A model generated the notes under the pieces. It did no database searches. It had not been told where the DNA came from and was given only the letters and a program-made list of their open reading frames with translations. From Pelodera strongyloides (lineage: Eukaryota > Nematoda > Chromadorea > Rhabditida > Rhabditidae): a stretch of 64,000 bases of DNA. The DNA lies in the NCBI GenBank assembly GCA_036852015.1, contig JAANDG010000195.1, positions 62,001-126,000 of the forward strand, read 5' to 3'. Shown one piece after another: positions 40,182-51,698 of this stretch; positions within the stretch are counted from its first letter, which is position 1; every line of letters starts with the position of its first letter. The position numbers and the translations under genes are program-made.

Positions 40182-41699
40182 CCGCAGGTGGACTCGAGCC
40201 CTAGACTATATCTCTTGCGCGATACTTCCAGTTCACCACAATACCGAATGAAACGTGAAACCCCCGTCTTTGCTTTAAAAATACTTAAAATTCGTCCTAA
40301 AATTCGTCATAAAAATACTTAAAATTCCATTTCCACTATTAGCTCTTTTAACTTCTAATATTACAATAGTTTACATTTACAGAAATTATAACTGCTTCAG
40401 AAAATTCAGTGCATAAACAAGTACATAGAGATATATAAATAAAAATTACAGTATCACCCTTTCCAAAGCTTTACATAGTTTAAACCATGACGCAGAGTTT
40501 TCAATAAATTTCATAATAAAAATTTCTAAAACTAAAGAAATATTTCATAGTTCTTGATTTAGATTGCATGTTTCTTTCACTAAGACGTAGTTTGTAGCAC
40601 CATAATTTATTTATTGATTTACTTATTTATTTATTGGATTATGGAATAAAATTTTTATTTATTATATGTTGTAAGTTACTTTTGTTCTACAAATAACAAC
40701 TGCAATGTACGCTTACATTGAAATCGGTAACTTATCAATGGCTAATTGCCTTTCAACAAACCAATAAAGCATTTAGGTATTCATCACGCTGCGCTTACCA
40801 CGCCACACTTTACCGCAGCTAAATATACACATATCGCGAAGTTTGAGCCGCGTACAATTTATTCGTCAAGATACCACCATATTCTCGCTGAGCACAATGT
40901 ATTCTCAAACGATTTCAAACAGTAAAGCATACTGTAGCCCTAATCTTAACGTAGCTGTACCATGGTAGCTATTTCACAGTAATTACATTTACATATTTCA
41001 CGCCGTAATTTCTACTGCATAAATGGATTCTCACTAAAGTGGAAACAACGGTAGACGTATGAGAGCTTGCTGGAGCACACCCATAACTCCCTAAGAACTC
41101 TGGAGCACACCCATAACTCCCTAAGAACTGGTTGTCTAGGTCCTCAAGGCCTCAATACTAGGTCGACGACAGTTATGCACCACAAGAGTACAGCTCATCG
41201 TCGTCTCTTATGATGTCACCAACTAACTTTGCCAGCGAATGAGAGCAAATACCGTATCAAGTACAGTATATCGCTGTAACGTCCACTCAACCTTATTCGA
41301 CGTTTGGCAACATGACAACACGAGATAACAGATCAATTTCCATTCTGATAAAAACAAAAATGTTCACGCGTAACTTCCTTTCAGTTCTTGATCAAATCAA
41401 TGTACAGCTAGTGCGCTCTCTTTTTACGTCCAATGCTAAAAAAACTTCGAAATGCCCCACTCTGATGCTCAGGCTCACCGACGTTAGCCTCATAGTGAAG
41501 CGTCATAGAAACCATTCCCATTCCGCATCCAAAAATCATAAACGATTCAAACGTAAAGGGCGAGTTAATAACAGAAGATAAACTCGAGTAAAGTTCGAAG
41601 CCAACTTCCCGGGACACCTTTATTATGGGAAGTTGCATAATCGAACTTATAAACACAAGTCATTCAAAACACATGACAATCAATTAGTCATATCTGCGC

Positions 41700-42230
41700 C
41701 GCGCTGAAGTCGCTGCACATCACATACCATACGCAGCAGGTGTATTGCGTCGCCGCAACTTCGTGTCCACGAATGCCTTAAGTACCACATCCATGACATC
41801 GTTGCGCAAATTTTCTCAGACTCCCTCAGTTGAAATCCACTCTCTAAAATATATTTTTATTATAGCATACTGTGATGCATACGATGGGTGGACTACTGCG
41901 CAAGGTGTATAAGAATCACCGGAATAGTCTAAGAATTCTTGCACGCTCACACACCATGCAACGCGTCCATGTGTGCCGCCCACTCTGCACTAATGAAACT
42001 CCGCCTTAGCGCCGCAAACAAAAGAGGGCCCGTCACATGGGAGCGGAGCACCACCTATAGTCCTATAGGGTGCGCCACATGTGTTCAATTCCATTTTCCC
42101 AATAAATAAATAAGCCCTCTTACCTAAAGCGACAAGGCCATTCTGGTGTTTTGGAGTGACTTTTCGCGTGCTTCTCCACAACATCGTGTTGGTTACAGCG
42201 CGCCGCAAGTAGGCCACGTGACTTCAAGTC
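41700..42230. repeat. GC-rich island
   Basis: GCGCC/GCCGC-rich sequence within AT-rich surroundings, related in word content to 26080-26620. No supported coding frame. Confidence 0.4.
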
Positions 42231-42816
42231 CCACATTCGCGATAACTTTGAGCAATTTTTTCTTCCACTGGATTGCACTCTCTAAAATGGCATGATATAT
42301 ACTATTGTTTACACCGCAGGACATACGGAATACTGGCTATGATATGCAATGCAATAATGACGCCAATATAAAAAGCTGCACACCCACACACATAGTATTT
42401 GAAATTCATTCATTCATATAACACCTTACCAATAAATGAGCAAAATGCTCACCTAAAGCCACAAACAAGGTTAATGCTCGTCCTTGTTGAGTTGTGTTGA
42501 CTTTTCAAGCTTGAATCTGGAATCTGGACGCGTTCCTCGTTTTGAGAAAGCCCTTCCGTTGGCGTGCAGATAAGATGAAGTGTCATTCTAAATAATGATA
42601 CTGTACTATGCATGAGAGGAAACATGATTCATCAACGCGCATAAAATTATCATCCGAGAATGCCAAACTAAGCATCCAGCTGAAAATATCGGGTGAATGC
42701 CAAAATATTGACATATCAGTGTTCACATTATATTTCATCTGCTCTTATTATTCTCTCTTTCTTTATTTAGTTAATCTTTCTCAATCACTACAGAACTAAT
42801 CTCAGTATCGTTACAA

Positions 42817-42963
42817 TAGCCCGTATTCTCGGGACGACGGAAATGTTCCGTTGGGACTCATTTGTATGCAAATTTCTCGACTATCTAGACTACCTTGAGG
42901 AAAAATTTGCATACAAATGAGTTCCCCAACAGAACATTTCCGTCGTCCCGAGAATACGGGCTA
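42817..42963. mobile_element. Palindromic MITE with TA ends, 147 bp
   Basis: Arms TAGCCCGTATTCTCGGGACG and CGTCCCGAGAATACGGGCTA are perfect at their outer ends. The inner arms ACTCATTTGTATGCAAATTT and AAATTTGCATACAAATGAGT also pair. The termini differ from families 1-3. Confidence 0.85.
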
Positions 42964-43014
42964 ATGAGTCCAATTCTTCTGTCCTTCTCTCACAGACTCT
43001 CTCAATGCAACTCT

Positions 43015-43122
43015 CATCCTGCCTTTCTCTCTCTTCTTTCTCTCTCTTCCACTTTCTCTCTTCCTTCTATGTCTCTTCCTCCTCCTCTCTCTCTCTCTCT
43101 CTCTCTTTCTCTATCTCTCTAA
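43015..43122. repeat. CT microsatellite
   Basis: TCTCTC-rich, the pure run at about 43087-43108. Confidence 0.85.
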
Positions 43123-43244
43123 TTTACACGTCTCAGACACTACCTATTCTCTAACTACAGTGTATGCTAATAGAAACACCATGCCAAAAAATAAATCGAG
43201 TTACACCTTCTGGTGCATAGTAAATCATAATTTTGTCAGTTTCT

Positions 43245-44850
43245 AGGTAACAAGATTTTAGTAAGCTTAGGAATACCATTGTCACACGCAAAAACCCTCA
43301 TACATATTCACACACATCTGCACACAACACAAAACACCCATACACATTCGTAGAGAGAAGATTAAATAAGATGGTCACACCTCTGTATTCTAGGTTCCGT
43401 TTACTCCATCACCCAACTTAACTTGTTCGCCGTATTAGCAATACATAGACAAATTAATAGAGGTCGGGAAAAAGTTAGAGCGAGACTGCAAAAGGATCAA
43501 AAGAAAAATGGAGAGAGGTACAAGACTGAAGACTCAGGGAAGGAATGTATTGTCTGTGATTGCCATTCTGTATTCTGGGTTCGGTCTACCCAATTGAGTC
43601 GACGCCAAACTTATTTACAATAGTAGCGTTGGTTTCGTAGTTGTCTAGGACAGACATACCATGCAATTGAATGCACATCTAAATTTGCATAAGAAAGCTT
43701 AACGCGGACAGAAGCAAAGTTCAATCACAAGAGCGTCGTCATTGACGTTGTACACGATCCTGTGGATCGCATGTCGAGACAACAAGGAACGAGAACCCAA
43801 TTTCCAGATGACAGTGGAGATGCAGAACCCTGATTGCTCAATGACAAGGCCAACATTGGTAGCAATGGAAAGACCAACACCCATGGGCTAGCTACCAACT
43901 ACACTGATAGACAACAGCTTAGGGGAAATCTTTTCCAAAAGAGAATAAGGAACTCCAGGCTGCCAGCGATTTTTATCGGCCGGGAATTGTCCAGTCAAAG
44001 CACTGGTCGTGCAATCACCGGTGAGTGTCTACAGCCGCCGCCCAGTACCCAATCTGAAGTGGGCGAACCGTGCGCCGCCCACCAACCAGGCGCCTCCCTC
44101 CGGCATATATCTGTGGCGCGCTGACACCCGGGAGTTGGATGTTTGACAAGGGGAAACCGGAAAGATCCCCTACACTGAGTCTATCAGAATAATTGGCAGT
44201 TAGCCCATGGAGGTCGGGCTTCCCAATGTTACCAATGTTGGCCCTGTCATTGAGCAGCCAGAATCCTACACCCCCACTATCATCAGGAAATCGAATTCTC
44301 GTCCCGTGTTGCCTCGACATGCGAGTCCACAGGATCGTGTACAACGTCAATGACAACGATCTTGTGATTGAACTTTGCGTCGGTCCCCATTATGATTTCG
44401 TATGCAAATTTAGGTGTGCACCCAATTGCATGATACCTCTATCAAAGACAACTACTAAGCCAACGCTACTACGGTAAACGAGTTTGGTTCCGACTCGATT
44501 CGGTAGATCGAACCCAGAACATAGAAGAGAAACCATGTCAATAATCTCATTCTCTCAATCTCCAGTCGTGTACCTTTCGCTCCATTTTACTTTTGTTCTT
44601 TTTGCAGTCTCGATCTAACTTTCTCTCACTCTCTATTAATTTGTCTACACATTGCAAATACGGCAAACATGTTAAGTTGGGTGATGGAGTAAACGGAACC
44701 TAGAATACAGAGGTGTGACCATCTTACTCAATCTTCTCTCTACGAATGTGTATGGGTGTTTTGTGTTGTGTGCGGTTGTGGGTGAATATGTATGAGGGTT
44801 TTTGTGTGCGGTAATGTTATCCCTAAACTTAGTGAAAACTTGTTACTTGG
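43245..44850. mobile_element. Large foldback element, about 1.6 kb, centred near 44048
   Basis: Long diverged inverted arms: CACAACACAAAACACCCATAC, CTAGGTTCCGTTTACTCC and GACGTTGTACACGATCCTGTGG on the left match reverse-complement copies near 44740, 44685 and 44335. Matching positions sum to about 88095, so the symmetry is consistent over some 800 bases per arm. Similar open frames on opposite strands (ANIG-containing segments near 43850 and 44240) are the arms read in opposite directions. I see no transposase. Confidence 0.82.
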
Positions 44851-44875
44851 AAAAAAAATCCCAAATGCGTAGTCC

Positions 44876-44968
44876 TCTCTCGCTCCCTCTCCCGCTCTCT
44901 CACTCCCTTTTCCTCGCTCTCGCCCCTGTCCGTCTCCCTAGCTCTCGCTCCCTCTCTCTCTCGTTATT
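44876..44968. repeat. CT-rich microsatellite
   Basis: CTCTCGCTCC/CTCTCCC-rich. A further CT block lies at 45073-45140. Confidence 0.75.
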
Positions 44969-45399
44969 AAACATACGGTACTAATAAACCATTATTCTAT
45001 TAATTGTCATCCTGCAAGCGTCATTCGCGTATTGAACCTTCCCACACATAACTCATCCTGTTCAACTTTGACTACTCTCTCTCTCTCCCTCTCTCTCAAT
45101 CTCTATATCTCGCTCTCTCTATCTTTCTCTCCCTCTCTTGTTTCGCCCTCACTAACCTCTTCAGCTTTACAAATGCCAAGCAGAGAAGTTAACAAAATAT
45201 TATAAAGCCTACTGTAGTTGTCTAGCCCTCTTATACCACTCCCCCTCTTCCTTCTCACAATTTTCCGAACTTCCTCTCAGTCTCTATGTCATCTCACTCA
45301 AACTTGTCAACGTAATATATACCCTTTCTACTAAACCTTTGAGATTACTACAGCTACAGCTCTATTGTTAATACCGACCGATAAACAGAGGGTAAACTT

Positions 45400-45556
45400 A
45401 GCTGTTCGCTCGGTCGGGCGGCTCGCTCCATGTCATGGTAGATCTTCTCGAGAACGTTGTCGTCGTCGAGTTCGTCGAGGTGGTCCCTTTGAAGTCTGAT
45501 CCCCACATGGTCCAAATTACACCTCCATCGCATTTTTCGGCTTCTTCAGGGTCGAA
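45400..45556 (-). CDS. Orphan coding-like exon, function unknown
   Basis: A GC-rich island open on the minus strand in two frames. Frame 1 has strong C/G-ending codons and reads RDHLDELDDDNVLEKIYHDM followed by ERAARPSEQ; an in-frame ATG (45539) gives 59 residues starting MRWRCNLDHVG. Frame 2 is open for 52 codons directly from a CTTTAG acceptor at about 45557 (FDPEEAEKCDGGVIWTMWGS) to TAA at about 45406. I recognise neither. Codon bias favours frame 1, the splice site favours frame 2. No companion exon could be tied to it, so it may be one exon of a longer gene, a pseudogene fragment, or a terminal exon. Confidence 0.4.
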
Positions 45557-46016
45557 CTAAAGCAATGATATTCAATAAACATGTTTCTACAAAACAAACG
45601 GAAAAAAATTATTGGACAAAACACGATCACTAAAAGTAAGAAATTTCCAAACAATCGAGGAAAAAGAAGATGGCTAGTGATAAAAGTCGGGAAAACCAGC
45701 CTAACATTGAATGCACTCCTGTTGATCATATGCAAATTTGAGTATAATTTCAGACTTCCGCTATGCTAATTTTATGTCGTGCGTCTGGTTTGGTTGGAAT
45801 GTTGAACCGACTGAAAAAGAATAAACTTCAATTATTTTAAACAAAAAAACTCCCAGTGGAGTAGCGTTCCTTTAAAATTCTTACATCCCTAAGAAGCATA
45901 CCCGCTTTTACTTGTCCAAGTTGTTCTCCTATCGTACTAGTCAAGTAGTTCAAACTGTGCAGAAGCGGTACTTCAAGTACTCCAAGCAGACCAAGTTGAG
46001 GACACCAACGGTCATG

Positions 46017-46485
46017 CTTATCGATATTGATTGAACGTCATGACCTGAAATGCTCAATTATAAGACTTGTGAAACAACAAGATAGTAATAATGAAGTAAA
46101 AAGCTTGATAGCAAGTGAGAACCAAGCGAGGTAGTCATCTAGAAAATTAAGTGTAAACTTGAAGTTAAATTTCGATAAGCAAAAGCTAAAGTAACAAAAC
46201 GAAAGGTACATTAAAATAAAGATATACAAAATACAGCAAACATTGAAATTTGCATTTATGCGATTTATGCTAATTTGTGATCATTTTCGTATGCTAATTC
46301 GCTATGCTTATGCTACAACCGTATCTGTTGAATGATATAAGGAAAATACTTCAACAATGTAAGAAGATATAATGAGTTAAATCATAACTATATTATACAA
46401 AACAATATAATACCACGGTAGATCCTATCTAGGTATGACAAAACATTGATTATTGGGATTCCCAATTGTTTCTACAGCCGGTATT
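46017..46485. repeat. Tandem duplication, copy 1
   Basis: About 470 bases from TTATCGATATTGATTGA through AAAAAGCTTGATAGCAAG and TTTATGCGATTTATGCTAA to CAATTGTTTCTACAGCCGG. Copy 2 follows directly, with two insertions. Confidence 0.85.
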
Positions 46486-46518
46486 GATTATCGATATTGA
46501 TTGAAGACCATGATCTTA

Positions 46519-46763
46519 AGGGCATTCGAGTTGGACATTTTCCGGAAAAGAAAAGAAAAAAGTGGTTCGAGATGGACACCCAGAAAAAAAATAATACACG
46601 CAAAATAATTGTCGAAAATGCAATTGTACCGTAATTGAAACTAAAATCAATCGATCATTTGCATGTGTATGCGTGGCAATTGCATTCTTTTCTGGTGAAA
46701 TCCATCTCGAACCAAAAGTTTTCTTTTCTTTTCCGGAAAATGTCCAACTCGAATGCGCCCTAA
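46519..46763. mobile_element. PIF/Harbinger-like MITE, about 245 bp
   Basis: Inverted ends GGGCATTCGAGTTGGACATT and AATGTCCAACTCGAATGCGCCC, followed inward by TTCCGGAAAAGAAAAG and CTTTTCTTTTCCGGAAAA. Copy 1 of the surrounding duplication is uninterrupted at the corresponding point (near 46050), which defines the insertion. TAA on both sides fits the 3-base duplication and GGG ends of PIF/Harbinger elements; no transposase is present. Confidence 0.8.
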
Positions 46764-46875
46764 AAGCTCAATTATAAGATTTATGAAATAACATGATAGT
46801 AACAATATCGTAAAAAGCTTGATAGCAAGCAAGAACCAAACGAAGTAGTGAGCTAAACTAAATTTAATTTGAAAA

Positions 46876-46879
<4 letters not shown>

Positions 46880-46929
<50 letters not shown>
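46880..46929. repeat. 50-base poly(A) run
   Basis: Uninterrupted A run inside duplication copy 2, absent from copy 1. Its exact length could be affected by assembly. Confidence 0.9.
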
Positions 46930-46932
<3 letters not shown>

Positions 46933-48939
46933 AAATTTAAATAAGCAAAAACTGAAGTAACGAAACGAAAGGTGCACTGCTTGACTGAAATCTAAACTAG
47001 AAGTCACCAAACAAATTAGCGTTTATGCGATTTATGCTAATTTGTGATAAATTTAATTTCCGTATGCTAATTTGGTATGCTAATAATCCAACCGTATCTG
47101 TTGAATGATATAATAAACAAACTTCAACAGAATGAAAGAATATATAATGGGTTAAAACATAAATATATACAAAACATATAACACCACGTGAACATCCTAG
47201 GCATGACAGAACATTGATTATGTGGGATCAGAGTGCACACAGCCAATGAAGTTCCCGCGCAATTGTTTCTACAGCCGGGGGCGAAATTAGAGCTATGGGT
47301 GTGAGATTGATTTTCTTTGGTGATCTGCTGTTATGACGTGACCAAAACCCACTATCATGATAGATTTTTTAATAGATGAATACGTTACTAACCATCACTG
47401 TACAGCCAGAACTCATCAGAATTTTTGATTGAGGTGCATATTCATAAATGTAGATCGAACATAGCACTATCCAGCCAGATAACTATGTCGAGACTTATAA
47501 GAAGTGGTGAGGTTAAAAAAAGAGTAGACCCCATACCTTGAAGCTCCTTTGGTTAGTTGATAGGTCTACCGCTTGCACGCCTACTATGGTTGTATCCTTC
47601 TATCGTGGTAGGTATCTAATATACATCCGTATATGTAGTAAACGCGTAGTTATCTTTTTTCAGACCACCGAGTTATCAATACACAGATACACCTGGGTAT
47701 CTATCTGATACCCTGGCGTCGGTTCGATAACCGTGTCTGCCCCGCGCCAGAGACTCGCCGCTCACCACCCGCGTCGTCCCGAATTACATCAATGTATACA
47801 TATAACGTATTTAGCTGTGATAATATCTTCGGTAACTGTCCATAAACAAGGTAAACCTCCAGTTTTAGAAAACTGCCCCGTTGACAGATTGTAAGTTTAC
47901 AAATATTTTAAATAGTATCTAAAACCAGACAAATCATTAGTGATCTTTCTTCGTTAATAATCTCCATCGCTACCCGGTCATAAATAAGCTGTGAGTGCAG
48001 GAATTCAATGCCCCAAAAGCGAATTTTCCTAGATAAGAAAAGTCAGAGGTGACAAGCAGAAAGCCAACAGACAACGCTTCTCTCACCACACATACACGTG
48101 CACAAACTAGAAGTGTGAAATTGTTTAATCATCATTTAATAATTTGATGACTTGATTGTGACAAGATTCTGCTTCTTATTTCAGCAGTATGTATAGTGTG
48201 CTCCTTCTACACTCACGCAGTTTTCTTTGAAATGTTATAGTAAATAGACGCTTGAACGCGTATTAAAAACACGAAACCCACGCAGAGTTTAGTTCTCTTG
48301 TGCACAGGCTAACCATTACCTTTCCTGTAGATAACGTATAGAGTTGTCTATCCGTGTATTTCACTAGGTAAACCTTTCATACCGCGCGGTGAATAAAAAC
48401 GCCGGCACGAATACGTCTCACCGCTAACCTCGCTGTTCGCTAGACTCTCGCCAGCTTCTCGCGCCAGCGCCAATTTCTCGCCGCGCACCACTCAAGCCCA
48501 TTTTTTTACTGTTTTACCCTTGAGTTTGTGTGCACTTAATTGAGAATACAAAAGAGTCAACGTCAATGTGTTATACTTTCTCGGCCAATTCATTTTCACG
48601 TGGAGATGGTGTTAATCACAAATACAAACAATACCGACCTTTTGATTGAACAAAAAACCCCTTTTTGCTTGAATTTGAAGAGATAATTGAATGAGAAGGC
48701 TTCATTTTATAGTGGCAAACACCTTTTCATTACTAAAATATGAGTTTTTATGTTTAAAATCCTTGTTTTATCAAAGACGCTTATAAGTTTAAGGCTGAGT
48801 TAATTACACGTTTTCTTAGTCTTAGTACCCCAACAAGAGATATGCGTGTGGTGAGTGAGTATGAAGGTAGAGGTATAAGAGGAATAAACTTCAAGTGCAT
48901 ATAAACCCTTGTTGTCCTGTGCGCTCTTTTTACACAGAA

Positions 48940-49145
48940 ACGGCGAAACCCATTTGGCGACGGTTCTCGATTTTTCGTGGACCAAACCATTTGGCGACCA
49001 CATGATGACCTGGTCGTGACCAAGTTTTCCCGAAAATCGTCGTCAACTTCACCAAATCATATGGTCAGTGACTGGTCACCAAATGTTTTTTCGATGAAAA
49101 CCATTTGGTGACGGGCTACAGACGATTTCCGTTTTTCTGTGCAAC
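48940..49145. repeat. Dispersed CCATTTGG/GGTCACCAAATGG repeat
   Basis: Alternating CCATTTGGCGACC, ATGGTCAGTGACTGGTCACC and GAAAACCATTTGGTGACGGGC blocks. Related copies occur at about 27560-27685 and 31975-32065. Confidence 0.65.
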
Positions 49146-50188
49146 GTAAGGAACAACTTATGTGGTTCAAAGTGGACTAGGTTCCAGACAACTTTTCCAC
49201 ATTCGAGAATTGAAAAGTTACTTATGGCTATTTATTTCTTATTTATAATTTTACTTCTCGTTGCACTCTTTTTAGTGATAAAATCAATGGCACGTTTTGT
49301 CAGGACAGTGTTCGTGCATGCTCGTGCCATATATTTTTATAAGATAGATAAGAGCAAAAACCAGTTGGAGCAACACATAAATTCAGCAAAATTTGTATTA
49401 CTCCCCCAATTTACTTATAAGCTTTCATATATGTATATCTATGTCTATGACAGCACAATGTCTATCCATTTTTGGTCCGCTATATGCTATATTTTGGTAC
49501 ATTTGTGTTACTTATTATTAGTGTTTGATTAATTATCGGACCTAAACTAAAGGCTATGAAGGTTCATAAACCAGGAGTCCTAGCTTGAACTAAGACTATT
49601 TTTTACAACGCCCACCAGTCGTAATTCCCACGAGGTGGGCAAATATTTTACGATGATTTACGGTCTACTCTTTATCAATTGTACACTTATTTGGTATGAA
49701 TTTCTTACTATTTTATATTTTAACAGCTTCGAGCAAACTGTTCACGAGTATGTCTTATTGTAAGCGCCTTATGGATTTCTAGCACACCCGTGCATGTCAT
49801 ACCAGCTCTATCTGTGCACCCGTTTTCCCCTTTTTACTTCCGCGTTCAAGGAATTTTCTGGCTTTCATGGGTATTGAGTATTAAGTATAAATGAGTGCAT
49901 GTGTTAATTACTTATTGTCTAACAGTTTGTACTATTCTGTGTTTATGAATATGGAAACTACGTAAGAACAGAGAGTCACAAATTTTTGCGAACACAGCAG
50001 ACCACGCCGTCCGCGCCTCTTATCGCAGTTTTTTCGCGCGACTTATTGAGACATTTTTTCAAGGTATTAGACACGCGAAACTGCGAAACACTATTAAACA
50101 TACCATTTTGTAGTTTTTTTTCTTCACTTTGACGTGAGTTACTCGTGTTTCCCACGAACGAACTTCTACCCCGAAACCATGCAGAACG

Positions 50189-50317
50189 TTAAAGCGAAAT
50201 GCTAGCCCCTTTGGAAAATTTGCATATGATAAGGACGATCGTACAAAATTAGCATAGGATACATAGGATTTGCTTATCATATGCAAATTTTCCAAAGAGG
50301 CTAGCATTTCGCTTTAA
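50189..50317. mobile_element. Family 2 palindromic MITE
   Basis: TTAAAGCGAAATGCTAGCCC and GGCTAGCATTTCGCTTTAA bound a near-perfect hairpin with TTGGAAAATTTGCATATGA and its complement. It lacks the left-arm CCTATGTATCC segment present at 28271-28441, so the arm is partly deleted. Confidence 0.88.
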
Positions 50318-50715
50318 CGTTCGTTTATGTGGCACTTGCGTGCATTCCAGCTCGTTCTTTTTTTTGTCTGACCTCTTGAATGCATTTGAAGCAATATTTT
50401 TGTCATAATTTAATTAAACATATTAAACATTTGTACCCTGAAATATTGTCTTAATTCTTTTGGTTAAATTTTAGGTCGGTGAAAATCACAATGTTTCGTT
50501 TGTGCGATAAATTATGTTTATATTCTAAATGACTAGTCTTCTGATGGCTTATGCTTATTAGACCACCGACAAACATGTGTCTATTCGATTCCCTCAAAAT
50601 GCTAACGTCCTCAGCCTAAATTTAGGCTCCAAATAGCCAGATTCTTGCAAATTTCAATCAGTATCAGTTAAAACCCGTCTGAAAAGGTGATTAATTTCCC
50701 ACCTTCTAGGCAAAA

Positions 50716-50898
50716 ATGTTAAGCTCTAAAGCAAACAGTTATTCATTAAGTCTCATTGTTCTATGTGGCTTAATCTGTCCGCTTAGCGCATTTGATTATT
50801 CGAGTGAGCGGAATGGAACTAGCTGGTTTGACATAAGAAACTTTCTTGGGGACCACAAGCTGTCGACTTCTAAGTCTTTATACTTTAGCAACTACTAA
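50716..50898 (+). CDS. Possible small secreted peptide, 60 aa
   Basis: Single-exon open frame. An acceptor-like CACCTTCTAG ends five bases before AAAATG, the usual arrangement at nematode trans-spliced starts. Residues 1-25 look like a signal peptide: MLSSKANSYS, hydrophobic LSLIVLCGLICPLSA, with cleavage likely after LSA. The rest (FDYSSERNGTSWFDIRNFLG and 15 more) is polar, with one Asn-Gly-Thr glycosylation site and no cysteines. There is no dibasic neuropeptide processing and no family I recognise. It lies about 800 bases upstream of the CNT gene on the same strand and could instead be chance in AT-rich sequence. Confidence 0.4.
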   Translation: MLSSKANSYSLSLIVLCGLICPLSAFDYSSERNGTSWFDIRNFLGDHKLSTSKSLYFSNY

Positions 50899-51227
50899 AT
50901 AGTACAATAAGCAAACATGCTGCTATGTAACCATAAGTAAAGGTAAAGTTTACTGAACCCTCAAAGGTTTATTGTTTTAAAAGTCCACGTACACCCATGT
51001 GAAATGAAAAACTTTTTGAACACATCAAAGATAGCATCGCTGTCGTCGTCAGTTGAACGTTTACAAATAATACGTAGAAAACATGTGGCTAATCATTTTG
51101 TTTTCAACTGTAGTAAATATTTTATTTAGTTCAATACTGTTTCCGAATAAATTCTGCCATATCGAACCTTTTTATTTGGAGGAATTAGATGATTTAATCC
51201 CTTCCACACGTGTTGTCGAATTGCAAT

Positions 51228-51265
51228 TTCTCTCTATTCTTTCTCTCTCTTTCTCTTTCTCTCTT

Positions 51266-51314
<49 letters not shown>

Positions 51315-51322
51315 TTCTCTCC
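51228..51322. repeat. CT microsatellite
   Basis: TCTCTC/TTTCTC tract upstream of the CNT gene. Confidence 0.85.
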
Positions 51323-51415
51323 CAATTTTCCGGTTTGATATGTACTGGACTTGTAATGCACGTAACAAATAGGAATCTTCACATGTTGGCCTCATTTAGG
51401 TCCATTTTTAACTAT

Positions 51416-51575
51416 TTAAAGCGAAATACCGGTCGGTTTTGAAACGCATCGTGGACACCTAAGTTGCTCGAATTTAGCTCGATTTTTTATTCTAATTTCT
51501 GGTCATTTGCATAAAGAATGAGGTGTAGCGAAATACCGGTCGGTTTTTGGAAACGCATCCGGTATTTCGCTTTAA
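51416..51575. mobile_element. Family 1 palindromic MITE with internal rearrangement
   Basis: Ends TTAAAGCGAAATACCGGTCG and CCGGTATTTCGCTTTAA. A second AGCGAAATACCGGTCGG end occurs inside at about 51528, in left-end orientation just before the right end, so a partial copy is nested or duplicated. Confidence 0.8.
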
Positions 51576-51698
51576 AGTTTCTTATTTCAGCAAAATTGAA
51601 CCCAATCTACAATCTGCTATAGTTTTATAACATTAATAATTATACTTATTCTCGTTATTGGTTGTTCAAAAAAGAAATACTAAAATTCTAATTCCACA

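Larger units (their letters stand above)
46486..47280. repeat. Tandem duplication, copy 2, interrupted
   Basis: The same order of blocks as copy 1, but carrying a MITE at about 46519-46763 and a 50-base A run (46880-46929) that copy 1 lacks. Confidence 0.85.
38691..50715. other. 12 kb gap between rab-3 and the next supported coding sequence
   Basis: Holds the rab-3 3' flank, two family 1 and one family 2 MITEs, a 1.6 kb foldback, a tandem duplication with an inserted MITE and poly(A), CT microsatellites and GC-rich patches, listed separately. One orphan coding-like exon lies near 45.4 kb on the minus strand. A 30-base direct repeat (CTGGAGCACACCCATAACTC...) is present twice at 41070-41129. 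Confidence 0.6.

Noticed and set aside
43699..44477. Opposite-strand frames sharing an ANIG-containing segment
   Set aside because: They are the two arms of the 1.6 kb foldback; no transposase or other domain is visible.
49224..49532. 102-residue hydrophobic frame
   Set aside because: AT-rich codons (Tyr, Ile, Phe, Leu) as expected from base composition; no start context or conserved motif.
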